From contig NZ_JOFS01000008.1 in NCBI RefSeq assembly GCF_000719285.1, forward strand, positions 62,001 through 126,000: a stretch of DNA of 64,000 bases, read 5' to 3'. Numbering within the stretch: position 1 is the first letter of the stretch; every line of letters begins with the position of its first letter. This DNA comes from Streptomyces bicolor (GTDB lineage: Bacteria > Actinomycetota > Actinomycetes > Streptomycetales > Streptomycetaceae). The position numbers were made by a program, and so were the translations under genes. Positions 9,521 to 16,984 of this stretch are shown here, piece by piece. Under the pieces are notes generated by a model. That model had not been told where the DNA came from. It worked only from the letters and a program-made list of their open reading frames with translations, and did no database searches.

Positions 9521-10306
9521 ATGGCGAAGACCCGCGGCTCCACACGTGCCGTGTCCGCCTCCGCGCTGGACTCGCTGGACTTCGCCCTGGACCGGGGCAG
9601 TCCCGTGCCGCTGTACTACCAGCTCGCCCAGCAGTTGGAGGCGGCGATCGAGCACGGGGCCCTCGCCCCGGGCAATCTCCTCGGCAACGAGGTCGACCTG
9701 TCGGTGCGGCTGGGCCTGTCCCGGCCCACCGTCCGGCAGGCGATCCAGTCCCTCGTCGACAAGGGGCTGCTGGTCCGGCGGCGCGGGGTGGGCACCCAGG
9801 TGGTGCACAGCCAGGTGAAGCGCGGGCTGGAGCTCAGCAGCCTCTACGACGACCTGGAGGCGGCAGGGCAGGGCCCGACCACTCAGGTCGTCCGCAACGA
9901 GCGCGTCCCGGCGACCGCCGACGTCGCGGCCGCGCTCGGTATCGCGGAGGGCACGGAGGTCACGCTCCTGGAGCGGCTGCGCTGCACCCACGGCCAGCCC
10001 GTGGCCATCCTGTGCAACTACCTGCCGGGGAGCCTGCTCGACCTGGGCACGGCCCGGCTGGAGTCGACCGGCCTGTACCGGATGATGCGCGCCGCCGGCA
10101 TCACCCTGCACAGCGCCCGCCAGACCATCGGCGCCCGCTGCGCCACCGCCGAGGAGGCCGAACGGCTCGACGAGAAGGAGGGCGCCGCGCTGCTGACCAT
10201 GCAGCGCACGGCGTACGACGACACCGGGCGGGCGGTCGAGTACGGCACGCACATCTACCGCGCGTCCCGGTACGCGTTCGACTTCCAGCTGCTGGTCAGG
10301 CCTTGA
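9521..10306 (+). CDS. GntR-family (HutC/UTRA) transcriptional regulator
   Basis: A regulator of 261 residues: an N-terminal winged helix (about residues 25-95, with LGLSRPTVRQAIQSLVDKG) and a C-terminal UTRA ligand domain (about 110-255, with LLERLRCTHGQPVAILCNYL). It is the last gene of the inositol operon, 29 bp after mmsA behind a strong GGGAGGGAC ribosome site. It is the obvious candidate to bind the inverted repeat at 3137-3206 and to sense an inositol intermediate; both are inference. Its 3' end overlaps the convergent DUF427 gene by 11 bp. Confidence 0.9.
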   Translation: MAKTRGSTRAVSASALDSLDFALDRGSPVPLYYQLAQQLEAAIEHGALAPGNLLGNEVDLSVRLGLSRPTVRQAIQSLVDKGLLVRRRGVGTQVVHSQVKRGLELSSLYDDLEAAGQGPTTQVVRNERVPATADVAAALGIAEGTEVTLLERLRCTHGQPVAILCNYLPGSLLDLGTARLESTGLYRMMRAAGITLHSARQTIGARCATAEEAERLDEKEGAALLTMQRTAYDDTGRAVEYGTHIYRASRYAFDFQLLVRP

Positions 10307-11099
10307 GGCTCGCCGTGAACGGCGTGATGGGCCGCTGGAGCCGATCCCCGTCCACGACGATGTCCACCGCCTCGTTGTAGAAGGCCAGAAGCCCCTTGAC
10401 GGGGCTCACCGCGGGCAGTGGCTCGGCGTAGCTCCACAGGATGTTCCGGGGGACCTCGCCCTCGCCGCTCCACGTCCAGTACTGCGCCCTGCCCTTGTAC
10501 GGGCACCCGGTGCGGTGGTCGGTGGGCTCGAACAGGTCGAGCCGGACGTCCTCGCGGGGGATGTAGTACCGCGTCGGCAGCCCCGTCTCGAACAGCAGCA
10601 CCGGTCGGTGGGTGTCCGCGACGACCGTGCCGCCGATCTCGACCTGGACATGACGGCTGCTGGGCATGGCGTCCACCCGTTTGTGCGGGTCGCGCGGGTG
10701 GATGAAGATCTCTTCCTCCTCCTCGTACCAGTGGTCGAGGCCGCTCCCCCAGCGCAGGAACCACTCGAAGGCGATGTGCCCGGCGAGGTCGTCGGCGGGG
10801 AAGGTCCACGCCGCGTTCTCCACCAGCTCGCGGTCGAACTCGAGGTCGTAGAAGATCTGCGACCCGGTGTGCTTGCCCGGCGTCGGGTTCTTGGCCGGGC
10901 GGAGGAGGTCCGTGCGGACCTCCTCGCGCGGGAACGCGTAGCACGGGACCGGGAGATCGGGTTCCCAGACCAGGACGGGGTGCCGGCTGTCGACGACGGT
11001 GACGTCGCCCTTGCGGCCGCGCACCCAGCGTTCGCTGGGCTCCCAGAGGAGGCCTTCGGGGGTCGTACGGACGTTCCGCTCGTTGGGGAACAGAGGCAT
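10296..11099 (-). CDS. DUF427 domain protein (tandem domains)
   Basis: A soluble protein of 267 residues containing two DUF427 beta-barrel domains, seen as repeated motifs: VTVVDSRHPVLVWEPDLP near residue 33 and VVADTHRPVLLFETGLP near 160, each followed by a PREEVR/PREDVR segment. DUF427 proteins are widespread and of unknown biochemical function. The gene is monocistronic, convergent with gntR and overlapping it by 11 bp, and preceded by a GGAGA ribosome site. Confidence 0.88.
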   Translation of the reverse strand: MPLFPNERNVRTTPEGLLWEPSERWVRGRKGDVTVVDSRHPVLVWEPDLPVPCYAFPREEVRTDLLRPAKNPTPGKHTGSQIFYDLEFDRELVENAAWTFPADDLAGHIAFEWFLRWGSGLDHWYEEEEEIFIHPRDPHKRVDAMPSSRHVQVEIGGTVVADTHRPVLLFETGLPTRYYIPREDVRLDLFEPTDHRTGCPYKGRAQYWTWSGEGEVPRNILWSYAEPLPAVSPVKGLLAFYNEAVDIVVDGDRLQRPITPFTASLKA

Positions 11100-11145
11100 G
11101 GCCCACTCTCCTTCGGCTCCTCTTCGGAGCGTACTCCCGGTGTGG

Positions 11146-12132
11146 TCAGTGGGCCGCGTCGAGCCGGGCCCGCTGCTCCGGGGTCAGCTCCAGGTCCACG
11201 GCGGCCAGGCTCTCCTCCAGCTGGGCCACGGACGACGCTCCGACCAGCGGGACGATCGGCAGCTCGGCACCGATCTGCCAGGCCAGGACGACCTGGTTGA
11301 GGGTGGCCCCGGTCTCCTTCGCCACCTCGCGCAGGACGTTCAGCCGGGCCGGGGTTCCCGGGTGGTCGAAGTCCGCGGGCAGCCGGTCGGGGTGCGTGTA
11401 GGCGCCCTTGAGCAGCGGAGAGTAGGCGACCAGCGTCAGGCCGGACTCGGCGCGCAGATAGCTCAGCAGCTCCGGGCCGGCGTGGCCGAGGCTGCCGTCG
11501 GGGAACAGGCCGCCATCAGGGACGTCGAAGCGGGGCCGCAGGTGGCTGTGGGCGTACTGGAGGACCTCGTAGCCGGCGAGGCCCGCCGCGGCGGCGAGGG
11601 CGCGAGCCCGCTCCACCCGCCAGATCGCGTGATTGCTGACCCCGAGGAGACCGACGGTGCCCTCGGCGACCAGCTCGGCGAACCCCTCGACGGTCTCCCG
11701 CAACGGCACCCTGTGGTCCTCGATGTGGGCGTAGAGCAGGTCCAGCTTCGCGACGCCGAGCCGGTCACGGCTGCGCTCGGCGGACTCGCGGATCACCTTC
11801 GCCGACAGGCCCTCGGCGTTGTCGACATAGCCGGTGCCGGGGGCCAGGGGGCGGGCGCCGAGCTTGGTGGCGATGACGATCTCGTCACCGACGCCGCGGC
11901 TGCGCCGCCACCGGCCCAGCAGTTCCTCGCTCTGTCCGCCCTGGCCGCCGTCGGTCCAGAAGGCGTAGTTGTCGGACGTGTCGATGAAGTTCCCGCCGGC
12001 CTCGACATAGCGGTCGAGTACGGCGAAGGAGGTCTCCTCGTCGGTCTGCGAGCCGAAGAGCATCGCGCCGAGCGCGAGCACGCTGACCTCGCGGCGGTTG
12101 TTCGGGGTGGTGCCGATGGTGCGGTACTTCAT
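11146..12132 (-). CDS. Aldo/keto reductase
   Basis: An NADPH-type aldo/keto reductase of 328 residues with the (beta/alpha)8 features FIDTSDNYAFW (Asp and Tyr of the catalytic tetrad), ATKLG (Lys) and LLYAHIEDH (His). The C-terminus has the cofactor-binding LVGASSVAQLEESL segment. I chose ATG 12132 because GGGAGGGG lies 8 nt upstream; an earlier in-frame ATG at 12201 would start inside the promoter dyad. The gene sits behind a MerR-like promoter (12181-12211), so it is probably induced by a small molecule or redox stress. Confidence 0.92.
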   Translation of the reverse strand: MKYRTIGTTPNNRREVSVLALGAMLFGSQTDEETSFAVLDRYVEAGGNFIDTSDNYAFWTDGGQGGQSEELLGRWRRSRGVGDEIVIATKLGARPLAPGTGYVDNAEGLSAKVIRESAERSRDRLGVAKLDLLYAHIEDHRVPLRETVEGFAELVAEGTVGLLGVSNHAIWRVERARALAAAAGLAGYEVLQYAHSHLRPRFDVPDGGLFPDGSLGHAGPELLSYLRAESGLTLVAYSPLLKGAYTHPDRLPADFDHPGTPARLNVLREVAKETGATLNQVVLAWQIGAELPIVPLVGASSVAQLEESLAAVDLELTPEQRARLDAAH

Positions 12133-12143
12133 GGATGAGTCCC

Positions 12144-12182
12144 CTCCCGTTCGTGCGCCCGCTTTTGGGGCACGAACGGGAG
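12144..12182. promoter_or_regulatory. 13-bp inverted repeat at the aldo/keto reductase promoter
   Basis: The arms 12144-12156 (CTCCCGTTCGTGC) and 12170-12182 are perfect reverse complements with a 13-bp spacer. The right arm covers the proposed -10 box and the left arm covers the upstream part of the ribosome-binding region. It may be a second operator or, if transcription starts further upstream, a hairpin masking the ribosome site. Confidence 0.6.
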
Positions 12183-12211
12183 TCTTCATCTTGAAGCGCA
12201 CTTCAAGTCAA
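12181..12211 (-). promoter_or_regulatory. MerR-type promoter of the aldo/keto reductase gene
   Basis: On the minus strand, TTGACT (12211-12206) and AAGACT (12186-12181) are separated by 19 bp. The spacer holds the dyad CTTGAAG-TGCG-CTTCAAG (12207-12190). An over-long 19-bp spacer carrying an operator dyad is the hallmark of MerR-family activation. No merR gene lies nearby, so the regulator would act from elsewhere. Confidence 0.7.
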
Positions 12212-12231
12212 GGGGCTGCGGGACCGGGCGG

Positions 12232-12894
12232 TCACTTGGCGAACGGGCCCTCCAGCGCGGCCCATTGCAGCAGCATGATGGTCTTGGCATCGGCGATCTC
12301 ACCGGTCCGGATCATCTCCAGGGCCCGGCGGAAGGGCAGTTCGAGGATCTCGATGTCCTCGCCCTCCTCGTCCAGCCCACCGCCCTCGTGCGTGCGGGTC
12401 GAGGGGCCGTAGGCGGCGGCGTAGAAGCTGACGCGCTCAGTGACCGAGCCCGGGCTCATGTAGACGTCGAAGACATGCTGGACCTCGCCGATGGTGTGCC
12501 CGGTCTCTTCCACCACCTCGCGCCGCACGGCGATCTCCGGGTGCTCGTCATCGTCGTCGAGCAGCCCGCCCGGCGTCTCGACGAGCATGCCGTCGGGGTG
12601 CCCGTTGACATACACCGGGAAGCGGAACTGGCGCGTGAGCAGGACGGTTTCGCGTTCGGCGTCGTACAGCAGCATCGTGGCCCCGTTGCCGCGGTCGTGC
12701 GTCTCGCGCTGCTGGGTGCTCCAGGTGCCGTCGGCGTGCTGGAAGTCGAAGGTGGTGGCGCGCTCCACGTACCAGTGGCTGGAGAGCAGCTTGACGTCCC
12801 GCACCTTTACGCGGGGGTTGCCGGTCAGGTCCCGGCCGGCCTGGTCCAGTCCGGTGCGGCCGCGGCGGTCGGGGGTGTCGATGCCGGCGGTCAT
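12232..12894 (-). CDS. Nudix hydrolase (NudK/ADP-sugar pyrophosphatase-like)
   Basis: A Nudix-fold hydrolase of about 220 residues. The catalytic box is visible as ETPGGLLDDDDEH followed by AVRREVVEETGH, and the upstream region (VKLLSSHWYVERATTFDF) resembles the GDP-mannose pyrophosphatase NudK group. The true start is uncertain: ATG 12894 gives the usual length, while ATG 12945 adds 17 residues; neither has a good ribosome site. It hydrolyses a nucleoside diphosphate linked to another moiety; the substrate is not readable from sequence. Confidence 0.85.
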   Translation of the reverse strand: MTAGIDTPDRRGRTGLDQAGRDLTGNPRVKVRDVKLLSSHWYVERATTFDFQHADGTWSTQQRETHDRGNGATMLLYDAERETVLLTRQFRFPVYVNGHPDGMLVETPGGLLDDDDEHPEIAVRREVVEETGHTIGEVQHVFDVYMSPGSVTERVSFYAAAYGPSTRTHEGGGLDEEGEDIEILELPFRRALEMIRTGEIADAKTIMLLQWAALEGPFAK

Positions 12895-12951
12895 CGGGGG
12901 ACGGCCGGGTGGATGAGCGTGTTGGTCATGGCCCGCTTCTACCATCCGGAC

Positions 12952-12974
12952 CCGGCCCGCGTCGCGCGGGCCGG
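12952..12974 (-). terminator. Hairpin terminator after the lipoprotein gene
   Basis: A perfect 10-bp stem (CCGGCCCGCG with CGCGGGCCGG) and a 3-nt loop, 26 bp beyond the stop of the 13001-13684 gene. There is no T-tract, which is common in Streptomyces. Confidence 0.6.
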
Positions 12975-13000
12975 TGTCGAGGGGGCGGGACGTCCGGGTG

Positions 13001-13684
13001 TCAGCCCTCGACGTCGGCCTTGTCCAGCACCTGTGCCGAGGCGGGCGGCCGGATGTCCAACGGCTCGTCGAAGGCGCTGAACGACGTGGTGGTGACGTTT
13101 CCGCCGCCCTTGTGGACGACCCTCAGCAGGTGGGGCTCGCCCTCGGTGGCCACATAGAAGGTGTACGTCCCTTCCTTGTCCGCCTTGTCCGTGACGTGCA
13201 CGGCCACCGCCTCCCAGTCGTCGACGCGGGTTGCCGCGCCCTTCCTGGCCTTGCCGAACGACTCGAACGTCCAGGTGCACGCGGCCAGTCCGTCGCCGGG
13301 CTGTGCCTCGTCGGCGGGCACCTTGGCCCACCGCTTCACCCCGAGACCGTCGATCGTCCGTCCGCTCCAGTTCTCGAGGTACGTCTCGTCCGGGCGGACG
13401 TAGTCCGTCTCACCGATCCTGATCTGGTCGAGGCTGCCGTTCTCGCCCCAGGTGGTCTTCGCCGTGCACCGGTCCTTCAGATCGGTCCGCAGGCGCATCG
13501 ACACCGTGCCGCTGTCCGCGGTGTTGCTCATGTCGACGGTCACGGAACGCAACGTGCGCATCGTGTCGTTGGCCTCGTCGAGCAGGTCGGCCGCGGACTT
13601 CTCCGCGCCGCCGTCACCGCCCGAGCATCCGGTGAGCGCGACCCCGACGAGCACACACGCCACCGTCACCGGAATCGTTCGCAT
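13001..13684 (-). CDS. Putative lipoprotein, LppX/LprG-like
   Basis: An exported lipoprotein of 227 residues: a short basic start, a hydrophobic core and lipobox LTGC followed by Ser/Gly-rich sequence. The mature part (DLLDEANDTMRTLRSVTVDMS, then alternating beta-strand segments) resembles the LolA/LppX-like fold common in actinobacterial lipoproteins, some of which carry lipids. No catalytic motif is seen. It lies downstream of a tRNA and its terminator and appears monocistronic, with its own hairpin after the stop. Confidence 0.85.
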   Translation of the reverse strand: MRTIPVTVACVLVGVALTGCSGGDGGAEKSAADLLDEANDTMRTLRSVTVDMSNTADSGTVSMRLRTDLKDRCTAKTTWGENGSLDQIRIGETDYVRPDETYLENWSGRTIDGLGVKRWAKVPADEAQPGDGLAACTWTFESFGKARKGAATRVDDWEAVAVHVTDKADKEGTYTFYVATEGEPHLLRVVHKGGGNVTTTSFSAFDEPLDIRPPASAQVLDKADVEG

Positions 13685-13710
13685 CGAGCCCCCGCCCCGT
13701 CCCCCTCACA

Positions 13711-13746
13711 CAGAGGCCGCATCGGATCTCTCCGATGCGGCCTCTG
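13711..13746 (-). terminator. Terminator of the first tRNA-Pro
   Basis: A perfect 15-bp stem (CAGAGGCCGCATCGG and its complement) with a 6-nt loop, 20 bp past the 3' end of the tRNA on the minus strand and before the lipoprotein gene start. It is the strongest hairpin in this region. Confidence 0.85.
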
Positions 13747-13766
13747 CGCAGTGCGACTTCGTAAAG

Positions 13767-13840
<74 letters not shown>

Positions 13841-13940
13841 GTGCGCCTCGCGCGGTGAACCGCGTGATCGCGCGAACAGCACTTTACCCCACGTAGCGGG
13901 CCGCTTCGAAGACGGCCCGGCGGGGCGGGACAATCGACGT

Positions 13941-14462
13941 ATGGGCACTACATCCTCATCCTCAGGACGGCCGGCCGGCGCGCGGGACCGGGACGACGAG
14001 GGGCGGGCGCGCAACGCCCGGCCGCGGGACGGGCTCGGGCGGCCGCTGCCGTACGGCTCGGCGGGTGTGGAGCGACAGCCCGAGGGAGTCGTACGCACCC
14101 CCGAGCAGAGCGTCACGGAGGCTCAGGAGCTGCTCGACGCGGGGAAGCCCTTCCACGCGCACGAGGTCTTCGAGGACGCCTGGAAGTCGGGGCCCGAGGA
14201 GGAGCGGGCCCTGTGGCGGGGGCTCGCCCAGCTCGCGGTGGGACTCACCCACGCGGCCCGGGGCAATGTGACAGGTGGGGCGCGGCTGCTGCGGCGCGGG
14301 GCCGGGGCGGTCGAGGAGTGGGCGTCGGCCTCGGGGCGCGCGCAGCCGTACGGGATGGACCTGGGCGGGCTCGCCGGGTGGGCGCGGGCCCTGGCCGAGC
14401 ATGTGGAGCGGGGTACCGGGGCCGTGGACGCGGGGGCTCGGGCACCGCGGCTTCGGGCCTGA
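13941..14462 (+). CDS. DUF309 domain protein
   Basis: A protein of 173 residues. The first 50 are charged and disordered; the remainder is a helical DUF309 domain with its conserved HAHEVFEDAWK and LAVGLTHAARGN motifs. The family is widespread and of unknown function, often near metal or cobalamin genes. Start ATG 13941 is the first in-frame start past the tRNA. It is followed after 106 bp by cobF. Confidence 0.87.
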   Translation: MGTTSSSSGRPAGARDRDDEGRARNARPRDGLGRPLPYGSAGVERQPEGVVRTPEQSVTEAQELLDAGKPFHAHEVFEDAWKSGPEEERALWRGLAQLAVGLTHAARGNVTGGARLLRRGAGAVEEWASASGRAQPYGMDLGGLAGWARALAEHVERGTGAVDAGARAPRLRA

Positions 14463-14568
14463 GGCCGTACGCCGCCCTGTCCCCGACCGGGCGGCAGCGC
14501 GCCCTCGGACGTACCGCGACCTCGGACGCGGTGACCTCCCTGTCAGTGCCGTACGGCAGACTCAGGGC

Positions 14569-15342
14569 GTGCGAAAGATTCATGTCATCGGTATCGGCGC
14601 GGGCGACCCCGAGCAGCTGACCCTCCAGGCGGTCAGGGCACTGCGGAGTACGGACGTGTTCTTCATCCTCGACAAGGGCGAGGTGAAGTCGGACCTCACG
14701 CGGCTGCGCCGGGACATGCTGGACGCGCACATACCTGAGGGGACGTATCGGGTCGTGGAGGCCCGGGATCCCGAGCGGGACCGCTCGGCCGGTGGTACCG
14801 CGTACTCTCCCGCCGTCGGGGACTGGCGCAGTGCCCGTGCCGGGATCTACGAGCGGCTGATCGCGGAGGAGCTGCGCGAGGAGGAGACGGGCGCGTTCCT
14901 GGTGTGGGGTGATCCCGCGCTGTACGACAGCACGCTCGGGATCCTGGAGGAGGTCCTGGACAAGGGCGCGGTGGACTTCGAGTACGACGTCGTGCCCGGC
15001 ATCAGCAGTGTGTCCTCGCTCGTCGCCAGGCATCGGACGGGGCTCAACCGGGTCGCCCGGCCCGTGCAGATCACGACCGGTCGGCGGCTGGCCGAGGGCT
15101 TTCCGGAGGGCGTGGACGACGTGGTCGTGATGCTCGACGCCCACCAGGCCTTCCGGAAGTACGCCGGCCAGGACATCGACATCTACTGGGGCGCGTACCT
15201 GGGCACCCCTGACGAGATCCTCGCCTCCGGCCCGATCGCCGAGGCCGCGCCCCGCATCGAGCGGCTGCGCGCCGAGGCGCGGGAGCGCAAGGGCTGGATC
15301 ATGGACACGTATCTGCTGCGCAGGAACCCGAAGGAGCGGTAG
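14569..15342 (+). CDS. cobF: Precorrin-6A synthase (deacetylating)
   Basis: An SAM-dependent methyltransferase of 257 residues in the tetrapyrrole methylase fold, here the CobF type of the aerobic cobalamin pathway, which methylates C-1 of precorrin-5 with loss of acetate. The N-terminus VRKIHVIGIGAGDPEQLTLQ has the family's glycine loop, and VVPGISSVSSL and LVWGDPALYDS are also typical. Start GTG 14569 matches the family start; the ribosome site is weak (CAGGGC). cobK, which acts next in the pathway, lies 0.7 kb away on the other strand. Confidence 0.92.
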   Translation: MRKIHVIGIGAGDPEQLTLQAVRALRSTDVFFILDKGEVKSDLTRLRRDMLDAHIPEGTYRVVEARDPERDRSAGGTAYSPAVGDWRSARAGIYERLIAEELREEETGAFLVWGDPALYDSTLGILEEVLDKGAVDFEYDVVPGISSVSSLVARHRTGLNRVARPVQITTGRRLAEGFPEGVDDVVVMLDAHQAFRKYAGQDIDIYWGAYLGTPDEILASGPIAEAAPRIERLRAEARERKGWIMDTYLLRRNPKER

Positions 15343-15572
15343 CCGGAACGCGGGCGGCAGTGGACCGCCGGGGGGCGGAGTCGACCGCGGGGGCAGTGAT
15401 CGACGAGGGCTACCTCACCCGCGACGGCTCCCTCCTCGCCCACCCCGGCGGGAGCCCGCGAGGCCGAGCTCATCGGTAAGCCGCACGGAGGCGGAGGCAA
15501 GGGAGCTGGCGCTGAGCCCGTCACGCTGAAACCCGGGTGCGGGGCGTGGTGGTCCGCTGTGATACTCGCGGC

Positions 15573-16037
15573 ATGTCCGCCACGCCGGTGCGATTCCGCG
15601 ATCCCCTCAGCGAGCTGTACCAGTTCACCGACTCGATGCTGGTGCGCTGCCCGCGCTGCGACGGCATCGCCCGCTACGACAGGCGCCCCGCCTTCGCGCC
15701 GGACGCCGACGGCACGACGTACTCGCAGCGGCGTCTGGTCTGCCTGTCCTGCGGCCTCGCAGGGAACTCGCCGTGTGCCCAGGGGCGGTGCGTGCACCCC
15801 GTGCCGTGGTTGCGGACCGAGACCAGGCATGGAGAGGTGTGGGCCTACAACCTCGAACACCTGGACCTGCTCAGGCCGTTCGTGGCCGCATCGCTGCGGG
15901 AGCGGCCGCCCTGGTACGAGCACGGCCGGAAGATGACCTACGTCGCACGGCTGCCCGCCTGGATCAAGCAGGCGAAGAACCGCGACGAGGTCCTGCGCGC
16001 CATCGACCGCATGCGTGCCTCGGTCGTCACGGGGTGA
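15573..16037 (+). CDS. Small zinc-ribbon protein of unknown function
   Basis: A protein of 154 residues. It has two cysteine knuckles, CPRCDG (Cys26, Cys29) and CLSCG (Cys57, Cys60), plus Cys68 and Cys73, consistent with one zinc ribbon. The C-terminal half is aromatic and basic (RPPWYEHGRKMTYVARLPAW). I do not recognise the family; it resembles short TFIIB-type zinc-ribbon hypothetical proteins of Streptomyces. It overlaps the convergent cobK by 11 bp. The 230 bp before it hold only a short coding-like scrap. Confidence 0.7.
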   Translation: MSATPVRFRDPLSELYQFTDSMLVRCPRCDGIARYDRRPAFAPDADGTTYSQRRLVCLSCGLAGNSPCAQGRCVHPVPWLRTETRHGEVWAYNLEHLDLLRPFVAASLRERPPWYEHGRKMTYVARLPAWIKQAKNRDEVLRAIDRMRASVVTG

Positions 16038-16773
16038 GGCCGAGCCGTTCCAGTACCCCCGCCACGTCCGGGACCGCCGCCACGCCCGCCGGGAGCGGGG
16101 GGCGTCGTACGACGACGACCGGGAGGGTGAGCCGGCGGGCGGCCGTGAGTTTGGCCGAGGTCGCCGCTCCGCCGCTGTCCTTGGTGACCAGGACGTCGAT
16201 GCGGTGCCGGCGCAGGAGGGCCGTCTCGTCGGTCACCGTGAACGGGCCGCGGGCCAGGAGCACTTCGGTGTGCGGGGGCATCGGGGGCTCGGGCGGGTCG
16301 ACGGAGCGTACGAGGAAGCGCAGGTCCGTCAGGTGGGCGAAGGCCGCCAGGCCCAGGCGGCCCGTGGTCAGGAAGATCCGTTGACCGAGGCTCGGCAGCA
16401 CCGCGGCGGCTTCGCCGAGCGACGCGACCTCGTGCCAGTGGTCCTCGGGGCCCGGTCGCCATCCCGGGCGGCGCAGGACCACCGCCGGCACGCCGGTCGC
16501 CGTCGCCGCGCGGGCCGCGTTGGCCGTGATCGACTCGGCGAAGGGATGCGTCGCGTCGACGACGGTGTCGACCTGCTCGGCGCGCAGCCAGCCGGCCAGG
16601 CCCTCCGCTCCGCCGAAGCCGCCGATCCGCACCTCCCCCTCGACCCCGCCGGGCCGTGACACCCGCCCCGCGAGCGAGGTCGTGACCCGCACGCCCGGGT
16701 GCGCCGTGAGCGCGGCGGCGAGTTCGCGGGCCTCGGTGGTGCCGCCGAGGATCAGGATGTGGCGGGGGGACAT
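16027..16773 (-). CDS. cobK: Precorrin-6A reductase
   Basis: An NADPH-dependent CobK/CbiJ reductase of 248 residues, converting precorrin-6A to precorrin-6B. It starts with the Rossmann-like HILILGGTTEARELA, and has VDATHPFAESITANA and the late DVLVTKDSGGAATSAKL, all family marks. ATG 16773 follows GGGG-rich sequence. It is convergent with the zinc-ribbon gene. Other cobalamin genes are not in the window, and I see no cobalamin riboswitch upstream. Confidence 0.93.
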   Translation of the reverse strand: MSPRHILILGGTTEARELAAALTAHPGVRVTTSLAGRVSRPGGVEGEVRIGGFGGAEGLAGWLRAEQVDTVVDATHPFAESITANAARAATATGVPAVVLRRPGWRPGPEDHWHEVASLGEAAAVLPSLGQRIFLTTGRLGLAAFAHLTDLRFLVRSVDPPEPPMPPHTEVLLARGPFTVTDETALLRRHRIDVLVTKDSGGAATSAKLTAARRLTLPVVVVRRPPLPAGVAAVPDVAGVLERLGLTP

Positions 16774-16984
16774 GGGGGGAGCGTACGAGGTCCGGCGCGG
16801 GGAGCGGGGCGCCGGGTCCGCACGCGCGCGGTGAGGCGAGGCCGGCCGTGCCCTCGCCCCGGCCTTGGGCCGGTCGCGTGAACACTATGAACACAACGAT
16901 CAGATCGTGGTTCCGCACCCCGTCCCTCCCTAGCATCGCGGCGCACGGCTCGACGACGCGCCGACGAGGACGAGGAGCAGCGTC

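Noticed and set aside
6930..9545. An 871-codon minus-strand open frame
   Set aside because: Antisense to iolD and mmsA; no motif and the wrong third-position GC pattern.
16774..16984. Possible cobalamin riboswitch upstream of cobK
   Set aside because: No B12-box-like conserved core is visible on either strand in the region checked.
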